From Comamonadaceae bacterium ALPHA2B (lineage in GTDB: Bacteria > Pseudomonadota > Gammaproteobacteria > Burkholderiales > Burkholderiaceae_C): a DNA stretch of 64,000 nucleotides. Below, piece after piece: positions 37,145 through 45,826 of the stretch. The stretch spans positions 1 through 64,000 of the forward strand of contig SCOE01000008.1 of NCBI GenBank assembly GCA_005503065.1, written 5' to 3'. Positions within the stretch are counted from its first letter, which is position 1, and each line of letters starts with the position of its first letter. Made by a program: the position numbers and the translations under genes. Under the pieces are notes generated by a model, which saw only the letters and a program-made list of their open reading frames with translations, had not been told where the DNA came from and did no database searches.

Positions 37145-38156
37145 GGCACTCCCCGGGCCCTTCCCGCATCGCGGCACGCGGGAAGTCGGCATCGTCGTCT
37201 TCGGCGATGCGCTGCTGCTCGACGCCACCGGACCGGCCGATGTCCTGGGCCGCGCGAACCACCACGCGTGCGCGCCCGGCGACCGGGACCGCTACCGCAT
37301 CAACGCCATCTCCACGTTCGGCGGCGAGGTCACGACCTCCTGCGGACTGCGCCTGCAGACGGCACCGCTGCCGCCGCCCGAGATCTGCGCCTTCGACACG
37401 CTCATCGTGGCCGGCGGCCCGGGCGTGATGGCAGCGCGGCACGATCCCCACCTGCGCAACTGGCTGCTCGCCGTCGAGCCGCGCGTACGCCGCATCGGCT
37501 CGGTGTGCACCGGTGCCTTCGTGCTGGGCGAGTGCGGCCTGCTCTCGGGCCGGCCGGCCACCACGCACTGGAGGCACATCGAGCACTTCAGGACGCTCTA
37601 CCCCGAGGTGCGTGTCGTCGACGACACGCTGTTCGCGCGCGACGGCAAGTTCTTCACTTCCGCCGGCGCCACCGCCGGCATCGACCTGGCGCTGAGCCTG
37701 GTCGACGAGGACTATGGCCGCGAACTGGCATTGGCCGTCGCGCGCGAGCTGGTCGTCTTCCGCGTGCGGGCCGCCAACCAGGGCCAGCAAAGCGCCGCGC
37801 TGCACGCCTACGGCGGGTCTTCGGACCGGCTCAGCCGCGCCACCGCCTTCATCCTGGCCCACCTCGAGGATGGTGTGACGGTCGAGCAAGTGGCCGAGCA
37901 CGCATGCGTCGGCACGCGGCAGCTGTCGCGCGATTTCAAGCAGGCGTTCGGGCAGTCGCCCAGCGAGTACATCCGCGCGGCGCAGGTCGACCTCGCACGC
38001 GAGCTGCTGTCGCATACCGGGCAATCGATGGACAAGGTGGCGCTGCGCAGCGGCTTCTCGGGACGGCAGCAGATGGTGCGCGTGTTCCAGCGCATGCTCG
38101 GCGTGCCGCCGGCTGCCTTCAGGGATGCGGGCACGCGCGCGGAGCAGCCCGGGTAG
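37113..38156 (+). CDS. GlxA-type transcriptional regulator (DJ-1/PfpI domain plus AraC HTH)
   Basis: About 347 residues. The N-terminal DJ-1-like domain runs to about 190 (REVGIVVFGDALLLDATGPA, RIGSVCTGAFVLGECGLL with the elbow Cys). The AraC HTH pair is at the C-terminus (VEQVAEHACVGTRQLSRDFK, YIRAAQVDLARELLSHTGQS). The start is unclear: the TTG at 37113 follows GGAGG with short spacing and overlaps the preceding gene by 32 bases, while an ATG at 37059 would overlap by 86. Controls an unidentified target, probably the neighbouring Bug and DJ-1 genes. Confidence 0.85.
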   Translation: MSKRSVSSLTRALPGPFPHRGTREVGIVVFGDALLLDATGPADVLGRANHHACAPGDRDRYRINAISTFGGEVTTSCGLRLQTAPLPPPEICAFDTLIVAGGPGVMAARHDPHLRNWLLAVEPRVRRIGSVCTGAFVLGECGLLSGRPATTHWRHIEHFRTLYPEVRVVDDTLFARDGKFFTSAGATAGIDLALSLVDEDYGRELALAVARELVVFRVRAANQGQQSAALHAYGGSSDRLSRATAFILAHLEDGVTVEQVAEHACVGTRQLSRDFKQAFGQSPSEYIRAAQVDLARELLSHTGQSMDKVALRSGFSGRQQMVRVFQRMLGVPPAAFRDAGTRAEQPG

Positions 38157-38170
38157 TGCGAACATGGGCC

Positions 38171-39022
38171 ATGCGCCCTGCCTCTGTCCTTGCTTCGCTC
38201 CTGCTGGCCGCGAGCGCCCTGCTCGGCGGCTGCGCGATCGTCGACCACGAACAGCGGCGCTGGCTCTTCATGCCCGGCGCACGCACCTGGCCGCCGGGCG
38301 AGGCAGCGGCCATCGGCATGCAGGATGTGTGGATCGACTATGTCTCCCGGCACCCGGAGCAGACCGGGCAGGCCGTGCGCCTGCATGCACTGTGGCTGCC
38401 GCAGGTTGAGGCCGAGGCGCCGGTCATCCTGTTCCTGCACGGCGTGCACTGGGACGTGCGCGCCAGCGCCGTGCGCATCCGGCAATTGCACCGGCTGGGC
38501 TTCTCGGTGCTGGGCGTGGACTACCGCGGCTTCGGCCGCAGCAGCCCGGCGATGCCGTCCGAGACGCTGGTGGCCGAAGACGCGCGCGCCGTGTGGCAAT
38601 GGCTGGCGCGCGAACACCCGCAGGCGCGCCGCTTCGTGTTCGGTCACTCGCTGGGCGCCGCCGTCGCAGTGAGGCTCGCGGCCGAGGTGCAGGACGAAGC
38701 CGGCCTCATCGTCGAAGGCGCCTTCACCTCCTCGCTCGACGTGCTGCGCAGCACCCGCTGGGGCTGGCTGCCGGTGGCGCCGCTGATGACGCAGCATTTC
38801 GACGCCGCCTCCCGCATCGCCGAAGTGGGCTCGCCGCTGCTGGCGGTCCATGCGGCGGGCGACACGATGGTCTCGCCGCGGCTCGGGCGTGCGCTGTACG
38901 AGAAGGCCGCGCCGCCCAAGCGCTTCGTGCTCATCGACGGTGCCGTGCACGAAGACGCCGACGTGGTCGGCGAGCAGGCGTATCGCGAGGCGCTGCGTGA
39001 ACTGTTCCGCATCGGCGGCTGA
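38171..39022 (+). CDS. Alpha/beta-hydrolase lipoprotein
   Basis: A 283-residue protein with a lipoprotein signal peptide (LLLAASALLGGCAIVD, lipobox LGGC near residue 18-21). The hydrolase core shows an oxyanion region VILFLHGVHWDVR, YRGFGRSSPAMPSE, the nucleophile elbow FGHSLGAAVAV with Ser near 159, and a late His in DGAVHEDADVVGE. It is probably membrane-anchored and faces the periplasm. Substrate unknown. The start was placed at the second ATG, since the one at 38164 is out of frame. Confidence 0.87.
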   Translation: MRPASVLASLLLAASALLGGCAIVDHEQRRWLFMPGARTWPPGEAAAIGMQDVWIDYVSRHPEQTGQAVRLHALWLPQVEAEAPVILFLHGVHWDVRASAVRIRQLHRLGFSVLGVDYRGFGRSSPAMPSETLVAEDARAVWQWLAREHPQARRFVFGHSLGAAVAVRLAAEVQDEAGLIVEGAFTSSLDVLRSTRWGWLPVAPLMTQHFDAASRIAEVGSPLLAVHAAGDTMVSPRLGRALYEKAAPPKRFVLIDGAVHEDADVVGEQAYREALRELFRIGG

Positions 39023-39050
39023 AGGCCGCACCCGGCGTGCGGCAGCGTCG

Positions 39051-39115
39051 TTTGCTATAACTTCGATAGCTAGTCACCCTCACCCCACCGGCGCTGCAGC
39101 CACTTTTGGCTTGGG
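39051..39115 (+). repeat. Comamonadaceae-type intergenic repeat, copy g
   Basis: Begins TTTGCTATAACTTCGATAGC, continues through CACCCCACCGGCGCTGCAGC and ends CACTTTTGGCTTGGG. It lies between two convergent genes. Same family as copies a-f. Confidence 0.72.
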
Positions 39116-39138
39116 CTGTCGGCACTTGCGCAGGCGCT

Positions 39139-39170
39139 GCTCTCCGCAGTTCGTCGGAGTTCCGGAGAGC
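39139..39170. terminator. Possible two-way hairpin between convergent genes
   Basis: Arms GCTCTCCG and CGGAGAGC pair perfectly around a 16-base loop. No T-run is present, so it is a stem-loop rather than a classical terminator. It lies just before the stop of the amidohydrolase gene. Confidence 0.4.
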
Positions 39171-39179
39171 GCTCCGGGT

Positions 39180-40052
39180 CTACGCAAAACCGTAGCGCAT
39201 CGCTGGATTGGCGACCAGCACCTGCCGGATTTCGTCCTGGCTCAACCACCGCCCGAGCAGATTCATCAGCACGGCGTCGTCGGGCTTGCGCGACTCGGTG
39301 ACGTGGGGCCAGTCGGTTCCCCAGAGCAGACGGTCCAGGTGACTGTCGGCCAACCGTCGCACGAAGACGTCAAGATCTTCGTAGGCCGACGAGCGCGGCG
39401 ACGCAATGTAGGGTGCGGACAACTTGAGCCAGACCTTGCCCGAGCGGAGCAATCGCCAGGCGGTTGCCTCGGCGTGGTTGGCCACCGGAGCGTCGACATG
39501 CACGCGCGCGAAGTGATCGAGGACGATCGGCACGGGCAGCGCCAGCAATCGCTCCTCTAGCCGCGCCAGATCGGCGGTGGGAAGGTGCAGCTGGATGTGC
39601 CAGCCGAGCGGCTGTATCAGCCGCGCCACGTCTTCCAGCATCGACTCGTCGGTTGCGCCGGCCTGCACGAGATTGAAGCGGACGCCAACGACGCCGTTGG
39701 CCCGCAGCACCTCCAGCTCTTCCGCCGTGGCGGACGGATCGATCACCGCGATGCCCTTGGCACGTCCCCGACTGGCACGCAAGCTGCCCAGCAGCACGCG
39801 GTGGTCGCGCCCATAGCCGGAGGGCTGGACGATCACGTGACGCTCCAGCCCCAGCCGCTCCTGAAGCAGGCGGTAGTCGTCCATCGATGCATCGGAATGC
39901 TTGAGGACCCGACCCGGCGCGAAGGGCAGGCGCGAATCGAAGACATGCATATGGCAGTCGCAAGCGCCCGCCGGCACCGGGAAAGCCGGCGGATCGATCC
40001 CAGTCGTATGGGGTGCCCGCGCCACATCCCCATCGGCTTCATGAACTGCCAT
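39180..40052 (-). CDS. Amidohydrolase-2 family protein (2-pyrone-4,6-dicarboxylate lactonase-like)
   Basis: A 290-residue TIM-barrel hydrolase. The metal/active-site H-x-H motif is CDCHMHVFDS near residues 32-40. Also visible are HVIVQPSGYG, VRFNLVQAG, IVLDHFARVHVDAP and a C-terminal LLWGTDWPH that carries the catalytic Asp of the LigI/PDC-hydrolase family. It may open a lactone ring of a pyrone dicarboxylate. It is the last gene of a five-gene minus-strand set with an RraA-type aldolase, which fits a lower branch of aromatic ring cleavage. Confidence 0.87.
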   Translation of the reverse strand: MAVHEADGDVARAPHTTGIDPPAFPVPAGACDCHMHVFDSRLPFAPGRVLKHSDASMDDYRLLQERLGLERHVIVQPSGYGRDHRVLLGSLRASRGRAKGIAVIDPSATAEELEVLRANGVVGVRFNLVQAGATDESMLEDVARLIQPLGWHIQLHLPTADLARLEERLLALPVPIVLDHFARVHVDAPVANHAEATAWRLLRSGKVWLKLSAPYIASPRSSAYEDLDVFVRRLADSHLDRLLWGTDWPHVTESRKPDDAVLMNLLGRWLSQDEIRQVLVANPAMRYGFA

Positions 40053-40058
40053 GTGGAT

Positions 40059-41012
40059 TCACTTCTTCGGCTTTTCGGCGTCGTGCCAGAAGGCGTAGCT
40101 CTTGGCGAGCTCGACCTTCGATTGTTCGAGGTCCGTGGGCGCCAGTTCGAGCGACATCTCCTTGATCTTCGCCTGGATCTCGGCGTCCATGAGCACCTTG
40201 CGCAGCGCGGTGTTGAACTTCTCCGCGAGCGGCTTCGGCAAATTCTTGGGTGCGAAGAACGCATTGAAGCTGTTCACATTGACGCCGGAGAAACCCAACT
40301 CCTCGAAAGTAGGCACTTCCGGCAGCAGCGCCGAACGCTTGCCGCCCGAGATCGCCAGGATGCGAACCTTTCCGCCACGGAACATCGTCACCCCTTCCGG
40401 CTCGCCGGTCACGCCAGACGCCAGTTGCCCGCCGATGAGCTGAGGCATCATCTGCGCGGAGCCGCCAAACGCGATCGGCTCCATGCGCACGTTGGCCTTG
40501 CGGGTGATCGCAGCGCCGATGATGTCGGGCACGCCGCCGATGAGCGGAACGCCGTAGTTGCCGTTCTGCGGCTCGCGGCGCACGAAATCGACGAACTCGG
40601 GAAGCGTCCTGGCCGGGCTGGACATCGGAACCGCGAAGGTCCACTGGAAACGCGCCACCTGGCCGACCGGCACGAAGTCCCTCATGGCGTCATAGCCGGC
40701 CGACGGCGTGATGAGTGGCACCACGACGACCGAATGGTCCAGCGCAAGCAGGAAGGTCGAGCCATCCGGCGGCGCCGCCTTCACCGCAGCGGTTCCGATC
40801 TGTCCGCTGGCTCCGGGTCGGTTTTCGATGACGACCGGCTGCGAAAGCTCCTGCCCCAGTCTCGGCCCGATCGCCCGGGCCAACGCGTCCGTCGCGCCGC
40901 CGGCGGCGAACGGAATCACGATCTTGATCGGATGCCTGAACTCCTGGCTTGCGGCAGCTGCCGAGAGCAGCGCGGCCGCGCCGCCGACAACGATGGTGCG
41001 TCGATTGAACAT
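40059..41012 (-). CDS. Bug/TctC family solute-binding protein
   Basis: A 317-residue protein with a signal peptide (MFNRRTIVVGGAAALLSAAA). The mature domain has IKIVIPFAAGGATDALARAI, VVIENRPGASGQIGTAAVKA and LLPEVPTFEELGFSG. It sits between the RraA-type gene and the amidohydrolase gene, a second Bug gene in the same cluster. Ligand probably a carboxylate related to the cluster's substrate (inference). Confidence 0.92.
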   Translation of the reverse strand: MFNRRTIVVGGAAALLSAAAASQEFRHPIKIVIPFAAGGATDALARAIGPRLGQELSQPVVIENRPGASGQIGTAAVKAAPPDGSTFLLALDHSVVVVPLITPSAGYDAMRDFVPVGQVARFQWTFAVPMSSPARTLPEFVDFVRREPQNGNYGVPLIGGVPDIIGAAITRKANVRMEPIAFGGSAQMMPQLIGGQLASGVTGEPEGVTMFRGGKVRILAISGGKRSALLPEVPTFEELGFSGVNVNSFNAFFAPKNLPKPLAEKFNTALRKVLMDAEIQAKIKEMSLELAPTDLEQSKVELAKSYAFWHDAEKPKK

Positions 41013-41142
41013 GTCTTGTCTCCGTAGTCGGGCCTTTGTTCCGGCCCTGTCAAATTGAATCCGGTTGATGACCGCGTCCGGCGCCGGCACCACCTTGTTG
41101 CCGACTCCTCCGCGAACGCCGCTCGCCTCTGGCCGCTGCCCG

Positions 41143-41820
41143 TCACTCCTCGACGTAGCAGTTCAGGCGAGCCAGGGTGGCGTCGACCCACGAACGGTCG
41201 AGCGTTCCCGCCTTGATGTCTTCGACCATCCTGTTCTCGATGACCTGCTTCTGGTGGGCAGCAGCAAGCAGTCGCTCGGCATCGTCGAAAGGCACGCACA
41301 GCAGGCCGTCCTCGTCGCCGATGATCAGGTCGCCCGGTTCGATGACCATCCCGTCGATGGAGATGGGCACGTTGATCTCGCCGGGCCCGTCCTTGTAGGG
41401 GCCGCGGTGCGTGACGCCTGCGGCGAACACGGGAAACGTGCCTTCGCGGATCGCGCCCGCATCGCGGATGGCACCGTTGATCACGAAACCCCCGAGCTTC
41501 TGGTGGACAGCGTCGCCAACCATGATTTCGCCGATGAGCGCGTTGGTCAGGTCGCCGCCGGCGTCCACGACGATGACGTCGCCTGGCTGCGCCAGTTGGA
41601 GGGCCTTGTGGATCATGAGGTTGTCACCCGGCCGCGCCTTGATCGTCAGCGCCGGGCCGGCCATGCGCCCGCCCGCGTGCATCGGGCGCAGGCGAGCCCC
41701 ACCGGCAGTCATCCGTGCCATGCAGTCGCTGACGTTGGCGACCGGCACCTCCAGATATTGGCGAGCCAGCGCCAGGTCGACGGCACGGCGGCGCTTGAGA
41801 ATGCGAAGTCCGTTATTCAT
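41143..41820 (-). CDS. RraA-family class II aldolase/decarboxylase (HMG/CHA aldolase-like)
   Basis: A 225-residue protein of the RraA/DlpA fold. Landmarks are NVSDCMARMTAGGARLRPMH, the central VIVVDAGGDLTNALIGEIMV, and NGAIRDAGAIREGTFPVFAA, where the Gly-rich loop and the Arg/Asp pair bind the pyruvyl end of the substrate and the divalent metal. Enzymes of this branch split 4-hydroxy-4-methyl-2-oxoglutarate or 4-carboxy-4-hydroxy-2-oxoadipate into pyruvate plus pyruvate or oxaloacetate. The nearby PDC-lactonase-like gene supports the CHA reaction, though a hydratase is missing. Confidence 0.88.
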   Translation of the reverse strand: MNNGLRILKRRRAVDLALARQYLEVPVANVSDCMARMTAGGARLRPMHAGGRMAGPALTIKARPGDNLMIHKALQLAQPGDVIVVDAGGDLTNALIGEIMVGDAVHQKLGGFVINGAIRDAGAIREGTFPVFAAGVTHRGPYKDGPGEINVPISIDGMVIEPGDLIIGDEDGLLCVPFDDAERLLAAAHQKQVIENRMVEDIKAGTLDRSWVDATLARLNCYVEE

Positions 41821-41849
41821 GGGATTGCTTCATGTGATGGTGGAATCTG

Positions 41850-42818
41850 TCAGTCGAGCTTGATGCCCGCTTCGCGAACGACGGGCGCGAGTCGCGCACG
41901 CTCCGAGGCATTCATGTCGGCAAGCGCCTTCGGCGATCCGCCCAGCAGGTCGGCGCCGGTCGCGAGAATCTTGTCGCGCACGTCCGGCTGCTTGAGCAGC
42001 GCATTGATCTCGACGTTCCAGCGATCCACGATGGCCTTCGGCGTGCCGGCCGGTGCCATCAAGCCCCACACGCTGGCAAGTTCGACACCCTTGATGCCGG
42101 ATTCCCCGTAGGTGGGCACGTTGGGGAGCACCGGGGAGCGCTTGGCCATGGTGACGCCGAGCGGTCGGACCTTGCCGCCCTCGATCTGGCTGAGCAGCGT
42201 CGGGATCGAACCCATGTACATGTCGACCTGGCCGCCAATGAGGTCGGGGATGGCCTGCGACATGCCGCGGTAGGGGACGTGGGTGAACTTGATTCCCGAC
42301 GCGTTCTGCCAGATCTGGTTGACGAGGTGCGCGATGGTGCCGGTGCCGGGCGTTGCCACAGTCAGCTGTCCGGGTTTTGCCTTGGCAGCGGCCACGACGT
42401 CGGCAAGTGTCTTGTAGGGCGAGTCGGCGCGGACCACCAGCACTGCGGCGCCGCTGGCGACGGGCACGACCGCCTCGAGGTCGTTCACCGGGTCATAGGT
42501 CAGCTTGGTGTAGAGCAGCGGGTTGAGCACGACGTTGTCGGTCTGGGCCATGACGAAGGTGTAGCCGTCAGGCCTGGATTTCGCGGCGCTGTCGAGCGCC
42601 AGATTGCCCCCGGCGCCCGGCTTGTTCTCGACGGTGATGACCCAGTTGAGCTTGGTCGTCAGTGCCGTCGCCAACTGGCGAGTCAGCGCATCGGTGCCGC
42701 CGCCCGCGGGGAACGGCACCACGATCTTGATGGGCCGCTCCGGGTAGGTCTGGGCGTGGGCTGTGGCCAAGCCAAGCAGCGCGAGGGCGGCAGCGGAAAT
42801 TCGAACGAGCATGCGCAC
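41850..42818 (-). CDS. Bug/TctC family solute-binding protein
   Basis: A 322-residue protein with a signal peptide (MRMLVRISAAALALLGLATA, cleavage near AHA). Motifs are IKIVVPFPAGGGTDALTRQL, ITVENKPGAGGNLALDSAAK and LPNVPTYGESGIKGVELASV. It lies between the dehydrogenase and RraA genes with short gaps, so it is likely co-transcribed. Two Bug genes in one catabolic cluster are unusual and may reflect two ligands or a duplication, although their sequences are clearly different. Confidence 0.92.
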   Translation of the reverse strand: MRMLVRISAAALALLGLATAHAQTYPERPIKIVVPFPAGGGTDALTRQLATALTTKLNWVITVENKPGAGGNLALDSAAKSRPDGYTFVMAQTDNVVLNPLLYTKLTYDPVNDLEAVVPVASGAAVLVVRADSPYKTLADVVAAAKAKPGQLTVATPGTGTIAHLVNQIWQNASGIKFTHVPYRGMSQAIPDLIGGQVDMYMGSIPTLLSQIEGGKVRPLGVTMAKRSPVLPNVPTYGESGIKGVELASVWGLMAPAGTPKAIVDRWNVEINALLKQPDVRDKILATGADLLGGSPKALADMNASERARLAPVVREAGIKLD

Positions 42819-42874
42819 GGGATGTCTCCTGGATGTGAAAAGGGGAAGGCGCCTTTCGGCGGGCTTTGTCTGGC

Positions 42875-43735
42875 TCAGCGGCCGTTGGCCAGCAGCCAGT
42901 CCAGCGCTTGGCGGATGTCCGGTTCGGGCAGCGACAGCGGATGCGCTTCCAAGGCCCGCGCCGTCTTCTGGAAGCGCTCTTCGACGCCGGGCAGCACCGC
43001 GGAAGGCATGCCCTGCGCCGCGAGCTCGCTCTGGGCGTCGTTCACCTCATGCGCCCGCCGCTTGGCGTGCACCACATGGGTACGCACGAGCATGTCGATG
43101 AAGTCGCGCAGTGGCGTCTGGTCGATGTCCAGGAGTTGCTCGTAGAGCTTGTCTCGCACGCCCTGCCTTTCCGCGCTCATGAGCAGTTCGACGGCGAGGG
43201 CTTCCATGCCCTTGGTGAAGACGCTGCGCAGGATCTTCAGGGACATGGCATCGCCCGCAGCGCCGCCCTCGATCGTCTTCACACGGCCGCCGGCCGTTTC
43301 CATCACCGCCTTGAAGTCGTCGACGCCTTCGCCTGCGACCAGGAGGGGCGTACGCTCGCGGTTGATGAGGATGCCGCCCATGATGGCGACGTCGACGTAG
43401 CGGACGAAGCGCCTGGCGGCGGCCTGCGCGCCCTCGCGCTTGACGGAGGGGCTTGCCGTCGTGAAGTCCGCGATCACTGCGCCTTCGTGCATGTGCGCCG
43501 CAGCCTGCTCCGCGACGGCCAAAGACACCGACCCGGTCACGCAGCTGAAGACCCAGTTCGCCTCCGCCAACCATGCCTCTGCGCTCGGATGGATGGGCAG
43601 TCCCAACCTCTGCGCAAGTTCCACAGCGGCGGGTGAAGGCTTTGCCTCGCAGAGGCTGATCGCGTGTCCGGCGCGAAAAAGAGCGTCGGCAAAGCAACGC
43701 CCCACTTCGCCCAGACCGATAAGTGCAATGTGCAT
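42875..43735 (-). CDS. NAD(P)-dependent dehydrogenase of the beta-hydroxyacid/6PGDH superfamily
   Basis: A 286-residue protein starting MHIALIGLGEVGRCFADALF, a Rossmann GxGxxG. The second domain is all-helical (SLKILRSVFTKGMEALAVEL with a Lys where the family has its catalytic Lys). It resembles the DUF1932-containing group rather than classical hydroxyisobutyrate dehydrogenases. It is the first gene of a five-gene minus-strand cluster. Its promoter region holds an inverted repeat beginning 3 bases upstream of the start. The substrate is probably a hydroxy- or oxo-acid of the same pathway. Confidence 0.85.
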   Translation of the reverse strand: MHIALIGLGEVGRCFADALFRAGHAISLCEAKPSPAAVELAQRLGLPIHPSAEAWLAEANWVFSCVTGSVSLAVAEQAAAHMHEGAVIADFTTASPSVKREGAQAAARRFVRYVDVAIMGGILINRERTPLLVAGEGVDDFKAVMETAGGRVKTIEGGAAGDAMSLKILRSVFTKGMEALAVELLMSAERQGVRDKLYEQLLDIDQTPLRDFIDMLVRTHVVHAKRRAHEVNDAQSELAAQGMPSAVLPGVEERFQKTARALEAHPLSLPEPDIRQALDWLLANGR

Positions 43736-43737
43736 TC

Positions 43738-43765
43738 TGTATCCTCGGAAGCCGTTGAGAATACA
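43738..43765. promoter_or_regulatory. Inverted repeat, likely operator of the GntR cluster
   Basis: TGTATCCTC at 43738-43746 and GAGAATACA at 43757-43765 are inverted copies with one mismatch, spaced 10 bases, directly upstream of the dehydrogenase gene and 170 bases from the divergent GntR gene. Confidence 0.55.
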
Positions 43766-43935
43766 AAAAAAGAACAAACACAGAAACAGCGTCAAGGGTA
43801 AACACCTAAAAAACGGGATTTGATGCGCTGCAAAAAGCAAAATAAGGACAAATCAGCCGACGCACGCTCACCTGACGGAGGCGGGTCGCGACGCTGTGGA
43901 CACCTACAATCGATCTCCACGGATGCAGTGACGAG

Positions 43936-44616
43936 ATGCAAACAGGACGCGATCGGGCTTACGAGGTGCTCAGGCAGAGATTGGTTGGCGGGCATTACGG
44001 GCCCGGAACTCAACTCAAGGAAGAACCGATCGCTCGCGAGCTGGGCCTCAGCCGCACCCCAGTTCGCACGGCGTTGCGCAGGCTGGTCGAAGACGGCCTG
44101 GCGACCGACGGGCTGGGGCAAGGAATCCACGTGTCTCCCTGGACGGAGGTGGACATCGAGGAGACGTTTCAGCTTCGCATGCTCCTGGAGCCCTACGCCG
44201 CATTTTTGGCCGCCAGCCGGGCAGGCCCGGGCCTCACCGAAGTCCTCTGCGCCAGCAACGATGAGATGCGCAGGGGCATCGACGCCGGGCCCGAGGGCAT
44301 CGCCCAAGTGCAGAAAGCCAACAGCACCTTTCATCGTGCACTGCTGGACGCCGCTGGATCACCCCGCTTGCGATCGATGCTCGGCACGATCATCGACATG
44401 CCGGTCATCGTGCGCTCCTTCTTCCTGTACTCGCATGAAGAACTCGAACAGAGCCTTCATCACCACAAGGACCTCACGCTCGCGGCGCAGGAGCGCGACG
44501 GCGAACTGGCCCGCCAGGTCATGCAGTTGCACCTGCGGATGTCCTATCACCGCTTCATGAAGCACCGCAATCTGTTCGCTGCCAGAGCGCATTCGGCAGA
44601 TCCCGGGCCAGTCTGA
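43936..44616 (+). CDS. GntR-family (FCD) regulator
   Basis: A 226-residue regulator. The winged HTH is at about 10-65 (DRAYEVLRQRLVGGHYGPGT, LKEEPIARELGLSRTPVRTA), and an FCD ligand-binding domain follows (FHRALLDAAGSPRLRSMLGT, HHHKDLTLAAQERDGELARQ). It is divergent from the five-gene cluster ending at 39180 and is the probable regulator of that cluster, binding the inverted repeat at 43738-43765. The likely effector is the cluster's pathway intermediate (inference). Confidence 0.88.
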   Translation: MQTGRDRAYEVLRQRLVGGHYGPGTQLKEEPIARELGLSRTPVRTALRRLVEDGLATDGLGQGIHVSPWTEVDIEETFQLRMLLEPYAAFLAASRAGPGLTEVLCASNDEMRRGIDAGPEGIAQVQKANSTFHRALLDAAGSPRLRSMLGTIIDMPVIVRSFFLYSHEELEQSLHHHKDLTLAAQERDGELARQVMQLHLRMSYHRFMKHRNLFAARAHSADPGPV

Positions 44617-44737
44617 CGCTTTTCGGGCATCGCGTGCCGGGATGACCCTGGCGGCCGCACGACGCGGGGGTACACGCTCTGAGGCAGCATGGCATCGTGC
44701 CGAGCGCTGCCATGCCGAGGCACAGGTTTCACCGGCG

Positions 44738-45757
44738 TCACCGCCGATGCACCGGCGCACCACACGACTCGCCCAGCACCAGGTCGAGTGGCACGGTCAC
44801 GCTGCGCCGCGGCCCGCTGGTGCCGCCGAGGCGCTCCAGCATCAGTTGAGCAGCGGCCTGGGCGGCCTGATCGATGTTGAACCTCAGCGTGGTCAAGGCC
44901 GGGTCGGCCAACGCGAACGCGTTCTCCGTTCCGATGCCGATCACCGACAGGTCCGAGGGAACGCGCCGGCCCGTGCGACGCGCCGCCCGCAGCGTGCCGG
45001 ACAGGATGCGGGTGCCCAGCGCCACCAATGCCGTGGGCGGTTCGTGCAGCCGGAGCATCCGGTCCATCTGCTCCTCCGGCGAATCGACGGCCGACTTCAG
45101 CATGCACACCAGGCGCTCGTCCAGTTCCACGCCACGCTGGGCGAGCGCGTCCTTGTAGCCAAGCAGCTTCTCCCGGCCGGGGCGGATGCCCAGGCTCGGG
45201 CCGAAGAGCGCAATGCGGCGATGCCCCAGCGCGCACAGGTAGTCCACCGCCAGCCGCACGCCGGTGCGGTGATCCTGGAACACGGCATCGCCATGGCAGT
45301 CGACCTCGCGATCGACCACGACCAGCGGGAGCTTGCACAGCGCGAAGGGGTTGCGCGAACGGGGCACGCCCTCCTGCGCCGGGAAGGCGATCACGCCCTC
45401 CAGCCGCCGGCTCTCGAAGAGCGTGAGCAGCTCCTGCTCGCGGTTCGGGTCGTCGTAGGTGCTCGACACGAGCAGCGAGAAGCCCGCGTCCTGCAGGCAG
45501 CGCTCGGTCGCGGCGAAGAAGGTGGCCAGGAAGGGGTTGGCCATGTTCGACACCATGAGCCCCACCGCCTTGCTGCGGCCGGTGCGCAGGTGCTTGGCGC
45601 TGAAGTTGGGGGCGTAGCCCGTGTCGCGCACGGCCTGCTCCACCCGCGCGCGCGCCTGTTCGCTCACATAGCCGCTGCGGTTGAGCACCCGGGACACGCT
45701 CGCGATGGACACGCCGGCCGCTGCGGCCACGTCGCGCACCGAAGGCGGTTTGCTCAT
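44738..45757 (-). CDS. LacI-family transcriptional regulator
   Basis: A 339-residue regulator. The N-terminal HTH is SVRDVAAAAGVSIASVSRVL (residues 6-25), followed by the hinge helix YVSEQARARVEQAVRDTGYA and a periplasmic-binding-protein-like effector domain (SKAVGLMVSNMANPFLATFF, LGHRRIALFGPSLGIRPGRE, DLSVIGIGTENAFALADPAL). It is divergent from the SDR gene at 45827. Two TGGAA...TTTACA sites flank the divergent start region and are its probable operators. Confidence 0.92.
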   Translation of the reverse strand: MSKPPSVRDVAAAAGVSIASVSRVLNRSGYVSEQARARVEQAVRDTGYAPNFSAKHLRTGRSKAVGLMVSNMANPFLATFFAATERCLQDAGFSLLVSSTYDDPNREQELLTLFESRRLEGVIAFPAQEGVPRSRNPFALCKLPLVVVDREVDCHGDAVFQDHRTGVRLAVDYLCALGHRRIALFGPSLGIRPGREKLLGYKDALAQRGVELDERLVCMLKSAVDSPEEQMDRMLRLHEPPTALVALGTRILSGTLRAARRTGRRVPSDLSVIGIGTENAFALADPALTTLRFNIDQAAQAAAQLMLERLGGTSGPRRSVTVPLDLVLGESCGAPVHRR

Positions 45758-45768
45758 GGTTTCTCCGG

Positions 45769-45782
45769 ATGTAAACGTTCCA
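45769..45782. promoter_or_regulatory. LacI-type operator candidate 1
   Basis: ATGTAAACGTTCCA, 11 bases upstream of the LacI-family start codon. The reverse complement TGGAACGTTTACAT matches the second site (TGGAAACCTTTACAC) in the words TGGAA and TTTACA. Confidence 0.55.
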
Positions 45783-45826
45783 TGGATTGTAGGTTCTGAA
45801 GTGCGACTGCTACTCTTCGTTCGGAC

